From positions 1 to 30,280 of IMG/VR virus record IMGVR_UViG_3300001097_002273: a DNA stretch of 30,280 nucleotides. The stretch is one strand, 5' to 3'. This stretch comes from a virus. The notes under the pieces are model-generated. The model did no database searches. It was not told the DNA's origin and worked only from the letters and a program-made list of their open reading frames with translations. Both the position numbers and the translations under genes were made by a program. This document shows, piece after piece, positions 22,449-30,062 of this stretch (positions within the stretch are counted from its first letter, which is position 1; every line of letters starts with the position of its first letter).

Positions 22449-24464
22449 ATGACTACAATAAGCACCTCAGGTATAGCGAGCGGAAGCGTAATTAAATCTG
22501 AACATCTTCAAAGAATAATAGACTCCTTATCTGGGATAAAATTAAATGAAATATTAATAAGTGGTTCTTTAGGAATTACAGGAAGTTTTGGTATAGGAGG
22601 CTTAGTTGAAACTGGAGTAGGAAATGCACCACAATTATTAGCTTATAATACAGGGAGTGGAGAAGTAACATTTACTCAACGAAGTTCAACATCAGGAACT
22701 TCAGGTACAAGCGGTACATCTGGTACTACAGGTACAGATGGTTCATCTGGTACATCTGGTACTTCTGGCACAAGTGGCACATCTGGTACATCAGGAACAA
22801 ATGGTACATCAGGAACAAACGGTACAAATGGTACATCAGGAACATCCGGTACAAGTGGTACATCAGGATCTTCGGGTACATCAGGTACAAGTGGAGAAAG
22901 AGGAGGTGTAACATATGATTTTGATAATACAACAACAGATACCAACCCAGGTAATGGAAATTTAAAATATGACAACTCTACTATATCAAGTGTTAGTTTT
23001 ATTTACATAAATAATATAAACCAAAATGGAATTACTCAAACTCCATGGTATGACAGTTGGGATGTTTCAAATAATACAAGTAATTTAGGACAACTACTTA
23101 TCCAAAGTAGAGATAACAATAACGTTACTAATATATTTAATATAACAGGAGATGTAATCCCTTCATCAGGTTATTATAAAATACCTGTAGCTCATATAAG
23201 TGGAGATCTTCCTTCAAACTTAGACTTACTATCTATTACATTTTCCCAATCAGGTAACGTAGGTACATCTGGTACTTCAGGAACATCTGGTGGTGTATCT
23301 ACAATAGAAAATAATTTAAATGGAAGAGTACTACTATCAGCGGCATCTCTAAACGTGATTAGTGGTAGTGATGATCTACAAGTATTAAATGGATGGGTAA
23401 CAGCATCAAACCTTTTAATAGAAGGTAATGCCACTATCATAGGCACAGCATCAATAGGATTCCTTAGAACAATAACAGGTTCAGCAACCATAATTGGGGA
23501 TGCTTTTATTCTCTTAAATTCAGATTCACCAACCCAAAGATATGCGGGTATAAAAGTAATAGATACAGGATCTGCAAATTCATCCTCATCCTTTATATAT
23601 GATGGGTTTGATAGTAAATGGGTGTGGGAATATGAAAAAGATAGTGTTGTTGGTACTTCTGTGGGAATATTTGGTCAATATACAACAGGAGGACTAGGTA
23701 CAGAGGTTGGGTTAACTCAAAACACCATACCTAAAGCAACCACTACCCCTGGTGGTTATCATATAGGAGATTCTAATATTACAGATGATAATAATGTTGT
23801 ATCTATAGGCATAAACACTACCATAACTGGAAATTTAGAAGTATCTCAAAACATAACATCATCTTTCTTTACAGGTACATTCATAGGAGATGGATCTAAC
23901 CTATCAGGACTACCCCCAGGTTATATTGTATCAAATTCAGCAAATAATAGAATTATAACATCAGTAGATTCTACTAATGGTAATGCTGAAGAAAATTTAA
24001 CATTTGATGGCAATACCTTAAACATCTTAGGAAGTATATCTGCTAGTGCAGGATTTAGTGGATCATTTGAAGGTAATGGATCTAACCTAACAGGATTAGC
24101 AGCTTTCCCATTTACAGGGTCGGCCCTAATAACAGGATCACTTATAGTAACGGGTTCAATATTTGCTACAACTATAACAGAAACCTCAGCTGAACGTTTT
24201 AAAAACAACATCCAATCCATTGAACCTCAACTAGATAATATTTTAAAATTAAACCCTGTTACTTTTGATTGGATTGATGATAAGAGTGAAGATATGGGTT
24301 TAATAGCAGAACAAGTACAAACCATATATCCCAAATTAGTAAGTTCAAATTCTGATGGTGAAATTCAAGGTATTAAATACAGTAAAATAGTCACTGTTTT
24401 AATTAAAGGTATTCAAGAACTTAAATCCGAAATAGAAGATTTAAAGTCACAAATAAATAAATAA
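22449..24464 (+). CDS. Large collagen-like fibre with S74 intramolecular chaperone
   Basis: This is a 671-residue fibre. Residues 1-45 are the ISTSGIASGS attachment-type module shared with the gene at 19694. Residues 81-153 are a Gly-X-Y collagen-like stretch, mostly GTS. A beta domain with more GTSGTSG (about 271-281) follows, then strand repeats, FIGDGSNLSGLPPGY, FEGNGSNLTGLAAFPF and TGSLIVTGS. The last 95 residues (from 577) are a Peptidase_S74 chaperone: TSAERFKNN with the expected Ser580/Lys585 dyad, NPVTFDWI, GLIAEQVQTIYPKLV and IKYSKIVTVLIKGIQEL. S74 domains trimerise fibres and then self-cleave. This is probably a main host-recognition fibre. Confidence 0.85.
   Translation: MTTISTSGIASGSVIKSEHLQRIIDSLSGIKLNEILISGSLGITGSFGIGGLVETGVGNAPQLLAYNTGSGEVTFTQRSSTSGTSGTSGTSGTTGTDGSSGTSGTSGTSGTSGTSGTNGTSGTNGTNGTSGTSGTSGTSGSSGTSGTSGERGGVTYDFDNTTTDTNPGNGNLKYDNSTISSVSFIYINNINQNGITQTPWYDSWDVSNNTSNLGQLLIQSRDNNNVTNIFNITGDVIPSSGYYKIPVAHISGDLPSNLDLLSITFSQSGNVGTSGTSGTSGGVSTIENNLNGRVLLSAASLNVISGSDDLQVLNGWVTASNLLIEGNATIIGTASIGFLRTITGSATIIGDAFILLNSDSPTQRYAGIKVIDTGSANSSSSFIYDGFDSKWVWEYEKDSVVGTSVGIFGQYTTGGLGTEVGLTQNTIPKATTTPGGYHIGDSNITDDNNVVSIGINTTITGNLEVSQNITSSFFTGTFIGDGSNLSGLPPGYIVSNSANNRIITSVDSTNGNAEENLTFDGNTLNILGSISASAGFSGSFEGNGSNLTGLAAFPFTGSALITGSLIVTGSIFATTITETSAERFKNNIQSIEPQLDNILKLNPVTFDWIDDKSEDMGLIAEQVQTIYPKLVSSNSDGEIQGIKYSKIVTVLIKGIQELKSEIEDLKSQINK
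22689..22907 (+). repeat. Collagen-like GTS coding repeat
   Basis: This is a run of about 24 Gly-X-Y codon triplets (GGTACATCT/GGAACTTCA variants), encoding mainly Gly-Thr-Ser with some GTN, GTT and GSS. Shorter stretches of the same repeat occur at 16606-16650 (232-residue protein) and about 23260-23292 (same fibre). Thr and Ser in every unit give a dense array of possible O-glycosylation sites. Confidence 0.9.
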
Positions 24465-24470
24465 AAATAG

Positions 24471-24848
24471 ATGGCCAAAAATATTAGAATAGTACCAACA
24501 TCAGGTTCTATCTATTTTAAAGGGGATGGGTTTAATATTGAAGGTTCTTTACAATTAAAAGTTGTAGGAGATACTGAAGATATACAATTTTTAAATGGAG
24601 AAAATAATGAATCCATATTACTTATCAATAAATCCAACCACAGAATATCTATAGGTTCTCCTTCGGCTTCAGCAAAATTAGATATATCATCACAAGATAA
24701 TGAAGATCTACTCTTAATCCATACCCCAAACTCCGGAATTAAAGTAAATAATGAAGGAGTATTACAGTTCTTAGAATATGATGGTATCCCAACTATAGTA
24801 AGTGGAGGATTTTATTATAGTGCTTCAAACTTCTTCATAGGGATATAA
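24471..24848 (+). CDS. Small fibre-associated beta protein
   Basis: This is a 125-residue protein beginning MAKNIRIVPTSGSIYFKGDG. It is beta-rich, with VGDTEDIQFLNGENNESILLI and ISIGSPSASAKLDISS, a wording typical of phage fibre shafts that end in S74 or glycine-rich heads. It starts 7 bases after the large fibre stop and ends before a promoter-like box, so it is probably transcribed with the large fibre. It may be a fibre tip or a partner of the chaperone-processed fibre. No family can be named with confidence. Confidence 0.6.
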   Translation: MAKNIRIVPTSGSIYFKGDGFNIEGSLQLKVVGDTEDIQFLNGENNESILLINKSNHRISIGSPSASAKLDISSQDNEDLLLIHTPNSGIKVNNEGVLQFLEYDGIPTIVSGGFYYSASNFFIGI

Positions 24849-24856
24849 TATTTATA
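24849..24856 (+). promoter_or_regulatory. TATTTATA box before the 370-residue fibre gene
   Basis: ATAATATTTATACAAG overlaps the preceding stop, 44 bases before the ATG at 24893. Confidence 0.4.
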
Positions 24857-24892
24857 CAAGATTAACAACCACATCATAATTCAGTATTTAAA

Positions 24893-26005
24893 ATGGCAAA
24901 TTGGAAAAAAATAATAGTATCTGGTTCAAATATTTCCCAATTAAATAACGATTCAGAATATCTTAAATCTACAGGTACTATAAATTCAGCATCTATTGCT
25001 GAAAGAGCTACTACCTTAAGTATAGATGCAACAGCATCATTCGCTGTAGTAGCAGCTACATCTCGACTATCAGATTCAGCATCAGTAGCATATAGAGCCA
25101 CTACTTTAAGCGAGGAAGCAACGGCTTCCTACGCATTATATGCAGTTACTGCTTCTCATGCACTCAATGTCCCAAGTACATCTTCTCATGCTTTATCTGC
25201 AGTTAGTGCTTCAATTGCGGATGAAATATCCCAATTAGCCACATCATCTTTTGCGATATTATCATCAAACTCAAGAACATCAGATAGTTCTTCAGTAGCA
25301 GTACGAGCTACTACCTTAAGTGTTGATGCCACAGCATCATTTGCAGATGTTGCAGGCTTAGCAAGAGGAGTTGAAGCAAATTCAATTACATTAGGGACAG
25401 ATACAACAGGAAATTATATTGCTGCTCTAGGAGTAGGGACAGGGGTAAGTATTGCTTCAAATGGTGGTGAAGGTTCAACCCCTACTATTACTGTGGACTA
25501 TGGTTCATCTCCAAACAATGCAGTTGAAGGTAATACAACCTTAACCCTTCAAGGTACTACTAATGAAATTTCAATTAGTGGTGGTAATATTACTTTAGGT
25601 AGTGGAGGGACAGCAACCATAGGTTTACCAAGCAATGTTAAAATTAGCAATAACTTAATTGTATCTGGGGATTTAACTGTTAATGGTACAACTACTAGCA
25701 TCAATACACAAAACATATTTATAGAAGATAAATTAATCCTTTTAAATTCAGGAAGCATAAACCCAGATGGGGGTGGTATTGTAATAGATGGGGGAAATGG
25801 TATTGGTCATGCATTTATATTTAATAGTGATTCATCACGTTTTGGATTTAAAGCTTCACTAGATTCAACATCTAATTCAATAATACCTGATGTATTTTCA
25901 GCGGCAGTTATAGATGAGATATCAGGTCATTCAGATATAGCAGAATACCAAAAATCCGGTAATATTAAAGTCTCCTCAAATGGTGATATATTCATATTTT
26001 CATAA
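24893..26005 (+). CDS. Ala/Ser-repeat tail fibre protein
   Basis: This is a 370-residue protein. The N-terminus, MANWKKIIVSGSNIS, is shared with the gene at 26337 (MPNWKKIIVSGSDAS). Residues about 30-150 are Ala/Ser/Thr-rich repeats, with ATTLSIDATASFA, ATTLSEEATASYA and ATTLSVDATASFA as three copies of one unit. Residues 160-290 are predicted beta shaft (VKISNNLIVSGDLTVNGTTT). The last 80 residues (LILLNSGSINPDGGGIVIDGG...) form a distinct C-terminal domain. Fibres of this style are common in marine myoviruses. No S74 domain is present. Confidence 0.7.
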   Translation: MANWKKIIVSGSNISQLNNDSEYLKSTGTINSASIAERATTLSIDATASFAVVAATSRLSDSASVAYRATTLSEEATASYALYAVTASHALNVPSTSSHALSAVSASIADEISQLATSSFAILSSNSRTSDSSSVAVRATTLSVDATASFADVAGLARGVEANSITLGTDTTGNYIAALGVGTGVSIASNGGEGSTPTITVDYGSSPNNAVEGNTTLTLQGTTNEISISGGNITLGSGGTATIGLPSNVKISNNLIVSGDLTVNGTTTSINTQNIFIEDKLILLNSGSINPDGGGIVIDGGNGIGHAFIFNSDSSRFGFKASLDSTSNSIIPDVFSAAVIDEISGHSDIAEYQKSGNIKVSSNGDIFIFS

Positions 26006-26024
26006 AACCTTAAAAAAAAATGTT

Positions 26025-26234
26025 ATGGGATTGCTAAATAAAATTAAAAACAACCAACCAACACTGCCTTCACCACCTAACACCTCTAATGAAGACTTAA
26101 TATTAGATAAAGAAGAATTAAAATATTTACTTTCCACCATCAGCCAATCCACTTTCCCTGGTAAAGATATAGAAGTTTTATATAATTTAACTTGGAAATT
26201 GCAAAAAGCATATTTATATTTAGATAAAGACTAA
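26025..26234 (+). CDS. Small helical protein within the fibre cluster
   Basis: This is a 69-residue protein, MGLLNKIKNNQPTLPSPPNT, followed by a helical, acidic second half ending LQKAYLYLDKD. I chose ATG 26025 because the upstream in-frame ATG at 25980 lies inside the end of the preceding fibre gene, and 26025 follows an A-rich leader like other starts here. The function is unknown. Its location suggests a fibre assembly helper or chaperone, but the sequence does not prove it. Confidence 0.55.
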   Translation: MGLLNKIKNNQPTLPSPPNTSNEDLILDKEELKYLLSTISQSTFPGKDIEVLYNLTWKLQKAYLYLDKD

Positions 26235-26261
26235 CACATTAATTTCTTTATATATTTAAAA

Positions 26262-26269
26262 TATTTATA
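26262..26269 (+). promoter_or_regulatory. TATTTATA box before the 191-residue fibre gene
   Basis: The perfect core sits in AAAATATTTATAAATG, 75 bases before the ATG at 26337. The leader between them holds a 14-codon ATG-initiated ORF (26271-26315) and a CAGTT-AA-AACTG hairpin; neither can be assigned a role. Confidence 0.4.
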
Positions 26270-26336
26270 AATGACATTATTGGCTCGTAAGAGAAGTGGG
26301 CAGTTAAAACTGTAACCAACCATAATAAAATAAAAT

Positions 26337-26912
26337 ATGCCTAATTGGAAAAAAATAATAGTATCAGGGTCTGATGCTTCTCTCAATAACCTTAATGTAG
26401 GAAATTCTGTAACTGCTTCATTTTTTAAAGGAGATGGTTCACAAATCACAGGTATAATTGCAAATGTTATAGGTTCTTCCAATAATGTTACTCTATCAGC
26501 AGACTATACAGCCTTACCTAATATATATAATTCCCTTTTTGGTCCTCTTTATGTAGAAGATGATGTTTCTGTAACTGTAGAAGATGGTTCTTTTTTAAGA
26601 ATAGAAAACTTTACACCAGAACAACAAATTTCTTCATCCCATTCAGAGACAGCATCATATTTTGGTGGAGAGGTTAAAAATGCCATCAGTGCCTCATATG
26701 TAGAAAATGCCATCAGTGCCTCATATGTAGAAAATGCCATCAGTGCCTCATATGTCAAAAACTCTGAATCATCTTCATTTTCCTTACTATCCTCTAAATC
26801 CATAAACAACAATGCATCAAGTGGTAGCTTATCATTTTGGCAAGGTTCCCAATCAGAATATAATTTAATATCAGCATCTGCAGATAACAGTACAATATAC
26901 TTTATAACTTAA
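26337..26912 (+). CDS. Fibre-type protein with a perfect short tandem repeat
   Basis: This is a 191-residue protein. Residues 1-15 repeat the NWKKIIVSGS start of the 24893 gene, followed by SFFKGDGSQITGI, a strand-turn motif related to GDGSNLTGL in the other fibres. A beta domain (residues 50-95) leads into three ENAISASYV units and a Ser-rich C-terminus ending NLISASADNSTIYFIT. It looks like an attachment module joined to a small tip domain. It could be an alternative or accessory fibre using the same docking site as the 370-residue protein. Confidence 0.65.
   Translation: MPNWKKIIVSGSDASLNNLNVGNSVTASFFKGDGSQITGIIANVIGSSNNVTLSADYTALPNIYNSLFGPLYVEDDVSVTVEDGSFLRIENFTPEQQISSSHSETASYFGGEVKNAISASYVENAISASYVENAISASYVKNSESSSFSLLSSKSINNNASSGSLSFWQGSQSEYNLISASADNSTIYFIT
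26676..26756 (+). repeat. Three 27-bp tandem repeats (ENAISASYV)
   Basis: The unit is 27 bases long (AATGCCATCAGTGCCTCA plus TATGTAGAA). Copies start at 26676, 26703 and 26730. They are identical apart from the first two codon positions of copy 1 and the last base of copy 3. Such near-perfect identity points to recent slippage or recombination. Confidence 0.92.
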
Positions 26913-26913
26913 T

Positions 26914-27864
26914 ATGGCTATATTTTTTAGAAATAATATTATATCTAAAGCCTTTTTGGGTAAAAGGGAAATTAAACAAATCTTTAAATTAAACAAACGT
27001 TTAATTAATAAATCCTTATATAATTTTAATTCGCATACATTTACAAATGCATCTGCTGCTGGTAGATTTGGCCCTACCCTTCCTAATTGCTTAACTGCGT
27101 ATAGTTCAACGGAGTGGGCAAATAACCCTCTATTTTTTAATATGGCTACACAAGGTATCCAATTATGGACAGTTCCACAAACTGGTAATTATACTATAGA
27201 AACTTGGGGAGCAAGAGGAGGAAATATTACAGATAATAATTATTTAGGAGGGTTTGGATCTAGAATGAAAGGAACATTTAATCTTACCTCTGGAGATATT
27301 CTTAAAATTTTAGTAGGACAAATGGGAGGAGCCTTATATGGTGGTGGAGGAGGTATGACAGCTGTTGCTATGTCAACCAATATTCCATTAATCATTTCTG
27401 GTGGTGGAAATACTACATCCCCATGGAGTTCTGTTATAGTTCATGCCGTTACTACTACAAGTGGGACTTCTGGACAATCCACATCTAATGGAGGTATAAA
27501 TGGAAATGGTGGTGGTACTGGTCGTAGTGGGTCTTGTAGTGGTGGTGCTGGGTTTTTTACTAATGGTGTCTCAAATGGTTCTAATGCTTCACCTCAAAGC
27601 TTTTTAAATGGAGGTAATGGTAACATTAATTCATGTAATAACTCAATTGGTGGTTTTGGTGGTGGTTCTGCGTCTGATGGATGTTCTTTAGGACAAAGTG
27701 GTCCTGGTGGTGGATATTCTGGTGGGGGAGCAGGCTTAAGAAGTAGCAATTTTGGAGGTGCAGGAGGATCATACAATGACGGAACAGATCAAGATAATAG
27801 TGCAGGAAATGCTGGAACAGCAACTTTACCAAACAACGGAAGGGTAATAATAACCAAATTATGA
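26914..27864 (+). CDS. Glycine-rich adhesin-like protein
   Basis: This is a 316-residue protein. After a basic N-terminus (NIISKAFLGKREIKQIFKLNKR), residues about 85-120 read TQGIQLWTVPQTGNYTIETWGARGG. Then come FNLTSGDILKILVGQMGG, IPLIISGGGN, many GGxG clusters and a final GTATLPNNGRVIITKL. This order fits the bacterial/phage glycine-rich (Gly_rich, ALK-type) domain family. In T-even phages a glycine-rich adhesin at the fibre tip binds the host receptor; a similar receptor-binding role is likely but unproven. It lies between two fibre genes and contains three or four cysteines (SGSCSGG, NSCNN, DGCS). Confidence 0.7.
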   Translation: MAIFFRNNIISKAFLGKREIKQIFKLNKRLINKSLYNFNSHTFTNASAAGRFGPTLPNCLTAYSSTEWANNPLFFNMATQGIQLWTVPQTGNYTIETWGARGGNITDNNYLGGFGSRMKGTFNLTSGDILKILVGQMGGALYGGGGGMTAVAMSTNIPLIISGGGNTTSPWSSVIVHAVTTTSGTSGQSTSNGGINGNGGGTGRSGSCSGGAGFFTNGVSNGSNASPQSFLNGGNGNINSCNNSIGGFGGGSASDGCSLGQSGPGGGYSGGGAGLRSSNFGGAGGSYNDGTDQDNSAGNAGTATLPNNGRVIITKL

Positions 27865-27894
27865 TAAACAAATTAGGAATATAAAAATAATAAA

Positions 27895-27902
27895 TATTTA
27901 TC
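27895..27902 (+). promoter_or_regulatory. TATTTATC box 14 bases before a fibre gene start
   Basis: The box is ATAAATATTTATCAAC, close to the ATG at 27909. Confidence 0.35.
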
Positions 27903-27908
27903 AACATA

Positions 27909-28454
27909 ATGAGCACATTAAAAGTAAATAATATAGAACCTTTATCTGGAATTCTTTCCATTACGGGTTCGTTTAGTGGAGATGGATCTAACTTAACAGG
28001 ACTAGCAGCTTTCCCATATACGGGTTCAGCTACAATCTCAGGATCACTTAATATAGAGGGAGACCTTCTTATAGATGGTTTACCCTTATCAGTCAATCCT
28101 TTCCCATATGTGGGAACTGCATCAATTTCAGGATCACTTATAGTAACAGGATCAGCTTTTGTTACAAATTTAACAGAAACTTCTGCTAAAAAATATAAAA
28201 AGAATATAAAAAGTTTAGATTCTCAAACCCACAATGTTTACCAACTGCGCCCTGTTAATTTTATCTGGAAAGACACTAATCTCCCAGATTATGGTTTAAT
28301 TGCTGAAGAAGTCCAAAAAATATACCCTGAATTAGTTACTACAGGTGATAGTGGAGATATTTTAGGTATAAAATATACTAAATTAACATCTATACTAATC
28401 AAAACTATCCAAGAATTAACAGATAGAGTAAATAAATTAGAAAGCAAAAATTAA
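27909..28454 (+). CDS. Short fibre with S74 intramolecular chaperone
   Basis: This is a 181-residue protein, a minimal version of the large fibre: strand repeats (FSGDGSNLTGLAAFPYTGSA, ISGSLIVTGSAF) followed directly by a Peptidase_S74 domain from residue 89 (TSAKKYKKN with Ser92 and Lys97, RPVNFIWK, GLIAEEVQKIYPELV, IKYTKLTSILIKTIQEL). The junction closely matches the 671-residue fibre in DNA as well as protein, which indicates duplication or recombination of this cassette. It may be a small fibre, or a free chaperone-tip that can recombine with other shafts. Confidence 0.75.
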   Translation: MSTLKVNNIEPLSGILSITGSFSGDGSNLTGLAAFPYTGSATISGSLNIEGDLLIDGLPLSVNPFPYVGTASISGSLIVTGSAFVTNLTETSAKKYKKNIKSLDSQTHNVYQLRPVNFIWKDTNLPDYGLIAEEVQKIYPELVTTGDSGDILGIKYTKLTSILIKTIQELTDRVNKLESKN

Positions 28455-28476
28455 TTTGGCTTTAAGATAAACTTGT

Positions 28477-28488
28477 CGTATATTTATA
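28477..28488 (+). promoter_or_regulatory. Promoter-like box TCGTATATTTATA
   Basis: TTGTCGTATATTTATATT lies 38 bases before the ATG at 28517. It combines the TCGTATATTTA seen at 125 and 2128 with the TATTTATA core. Confidence 0.45.
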
Positions 28489-28516
28489 TTAAATTAATAA
28501 TCAAATTCTATAAACA

Positions 28517-28765
28517 ATGAACTATTACCAAATCCAAAGTACTGGGAAGGGTTTTATCACCCACGAAGATAATGAAAAAAATCACATCTCTGGCTTTCCT
28601 GGAGATATATGGGCCACTGAAAATTCAAGTTGGGCATCTCGTGTTGGTGCTGTCGTAAAAACAAAAGCCCAAGCACAAGCTATTGTAGATTTAGCAGTGG
28701 AAGAATCAAACCAAGGAGTAGTTGAAAATACTCAAACAGTACAACAATCCCCACAATTACCATAA
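28517..28765 (+). CDS. Small hypothetical protein
   Basis: This is an 82-residue protein. The first half, MNYYQIQSTGKGFITHEDN..., looks beta-rich with conserved-looking GFPGDIWATENSSWASRVG. A helix follows (KTKAQAQAIVDLAVEESN), then a Gln/Pro-rich polar tail. No membrane segment is present and I do not recognise a family. It has its own promoter-like box and is followed 23 bases later by the next gene, suggesting a small operon with the two downstream genes. Confidence 0.55.
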   Translation: MNYYQIQSTGKGFITHEDNEKNHISGFPGDIWATENSSWASRVGAVVKTKAQAQAIVDLAVEESNQGVVENTQTVQQSPQLP

Positions 28766-28788
28766 TTAAATTATAAAAGAAGTTATAG

Positions 28789-29463
28789 ATGAAAGAAACA
28801 GAACTTACAATTACAGAAGATTTAAGACCTATTCTAAATTTACTCTCGGAAGAGGATGCTAAATCTATTCTAGTATTGAAAGAAGAATTAGCAGATAATT
28901 GGAGAAAAAAACAAATATTCCGTACCGAAACTGAAATGCGTGTTTCTGTTTTAAATGATGGAAAACATCCAACACAAGCCTCCAAATATTGGCAATCGGT
29001 AAGAGAACAAAATTCAATGTTTGAATCTCTAATCCACTTATCATTCGATATAAGACGAAATGATATATCTCGTTTAAAATTATCAAGAAAAATAGAAAAA
29101 TCTATTGCAGAAGGTAAAGACCTAAAGAAAATGGAATTACAAGTAGATCTTGATGAAAATCTTTTTAGTAAAGCATCTATGGAACAAGTCGCTAAAGATA
29201 GGGTACGAGAATTGAATATGTGGTCTACAATAAAGCAAGAACTAAACGATGGCACGTTTGATGATAAAAATGTAAATTCACACCAATCAGACAGTCTGCA
29301 ACTTTATTTTATAAATCGTGTAAAGTCCTTAGGTCCCAATTCTGAATCTGCTGAGGTGATGAATGCTGTAGGTCCTCTTCAAACTCTTGAAAGATTAAAA
29401 ACTAAAGAAGGAAAACTATTAAACTTTAAAGAATCAAAAAATTTGATAGAATCTAAAAAATAG
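28789..29463 (+). CDS. Helical hypothetical protein
   Basis: This is a 224-residue, almost fully helical protein rich in Lys and Glu. It includes EMRVSVLNDGKHPTQASKYW, QNSMFESLIHLSFDIRRNDI and VAKDRVRELNMWSTIKQEL. It is soluble, with no catalytic motif visible. Such helical proteins occur in many marine T4-like phages without known function. It ends 5 bases before the oxygenase gene. Confidence 0.6.
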   Translation: MKETELTITEDLRPILNLLSEEDAKSILVLKEELADNWRKKQIFRTETEMRVSVLNDGKHPTQASKYWQSVREQNSMFESLIHLSFDIRRNDISRLKLSRKIEKSIAEGKDLKKMELQVDLDENLFSKASMEQVAKDRVRELNMWSTIKQELNDGTFDDKNVNSHQSDSLQLYFINRVKSLGPNSESAEVMNAVGPLQTLERLKTKEGKLLNFKESKNLIESKK

Positions 29464-29468
29464 GTAAA

Positions 29469-30059
29469 ATGTTTATATATACAAAAGAGGGTGGAATTTC
29501 ACCTGAGTTATGCAATTCGTTCATTCGAACATTTGAACAATCTGATGAAAAAAAAGAAGGAGTATTATATGGCCCTAGTGGCCTCTCCTCTACCTCAGGT
29601 AAAAAATCAACAGATATAACATTCCACCCCGGATATTTAAATCACCCACAATGGGGACATCTATTAAAAACATTACTACCTATAATAGAGGAGACTCAAG
29701 CAGAATATGTTGAAAAACATCTAACTGCTATGCAGAAGATGGATGAGTTTCGCATCCATTCCCACTTCAACATCCAACGATATTTACCAAATGAAGGCTT
29801 TTCAACATACCATTGTGAAAGAGCAGGATTAAAACATTCTGATAGAGTATTAGTATGGATGGTATATCTAAATGATGTAACTGATGGTGGTGAAACAGAA
29901 TTCTTCTATCAAAACCATCTAGAAAAACCACGACAAGGTAATATAGTAATATTTCCATCAGATTGGACTCATTTACATCGTGGAGTAACATCCAAATCCC
30001 AATCTAAATATATATTAACAGGATGGTCAAATCATTATAACCCAGAAGTAAAACAATAA
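29469..30059 (+). CDS. 2-oxoglutarate/Fe(II)-dependent oxygenase, prolyl-hydroxylase type
   Basis: This is a 196-residue enzyme. The cupin core shows iron ligands His115 and Glu117 in TYHCERAG (an HxE variant of HxD), and a distal His in WTHLHRG (His170, or less likely His168). The 2-oxoglutarate-binding basic residue is in SKYILTGW (Lys180). The LNDVTDGGETEF segment is typical of prolyl-4-hydroxylase-like phage oxygenases. It hydroxylates an unknown substrate with O2 and 2-oxoglutarate. Candidates include proteins, small metabolites or nucleic-acid bases. A second oxygenase gene follows 3 bases later, so the two are probably expressed together. Confidence 0.8.
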   Translation: MFIYTKEGGISPELCNSFIRTFEQSDEKKEGVLYGPSGLSSTSGKKSTDITFHPGYLNHPQWGHLLKTLLPIIEETQAEYVEKHLTAMQKMDEFRIHSHFNIQRYLPNEGFSTYHCERAGLKHSDRVLVWMVYLNDVTDGGETEFFYQNHLEKPRQGNIVIFPSDWTHLHRGVTSKSQSKYILTGWSNHYNPEVKQ

Positions 30060-30062
30060 GTT

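Noticed and set aside
22689-22907. Dense tandem repeat that might be taken for a CRISPR array
   Set aside because: The period is 9 bases and in frame, encoding Gly-Thr-Ser units within a fibre ORF, with no spacers of constant length.
25980-26024. Upstream start at 25980 for the small gene before 26234
   Set aside because: It lies within the end of the 370-residue fibre gene and adds residues unlike a usual start; ATG 26025 follows an A-rich leader like its neighbours.
26271-26335. tRNA-like sequence or short peptide gene (TTGGCTCG...AACCAACCA)
   Set aside because: There is no T-arm GGTTCGA-type segment or consistent cloverleaf, and the 14-codon ORF has no other support. Left as leader sequence.
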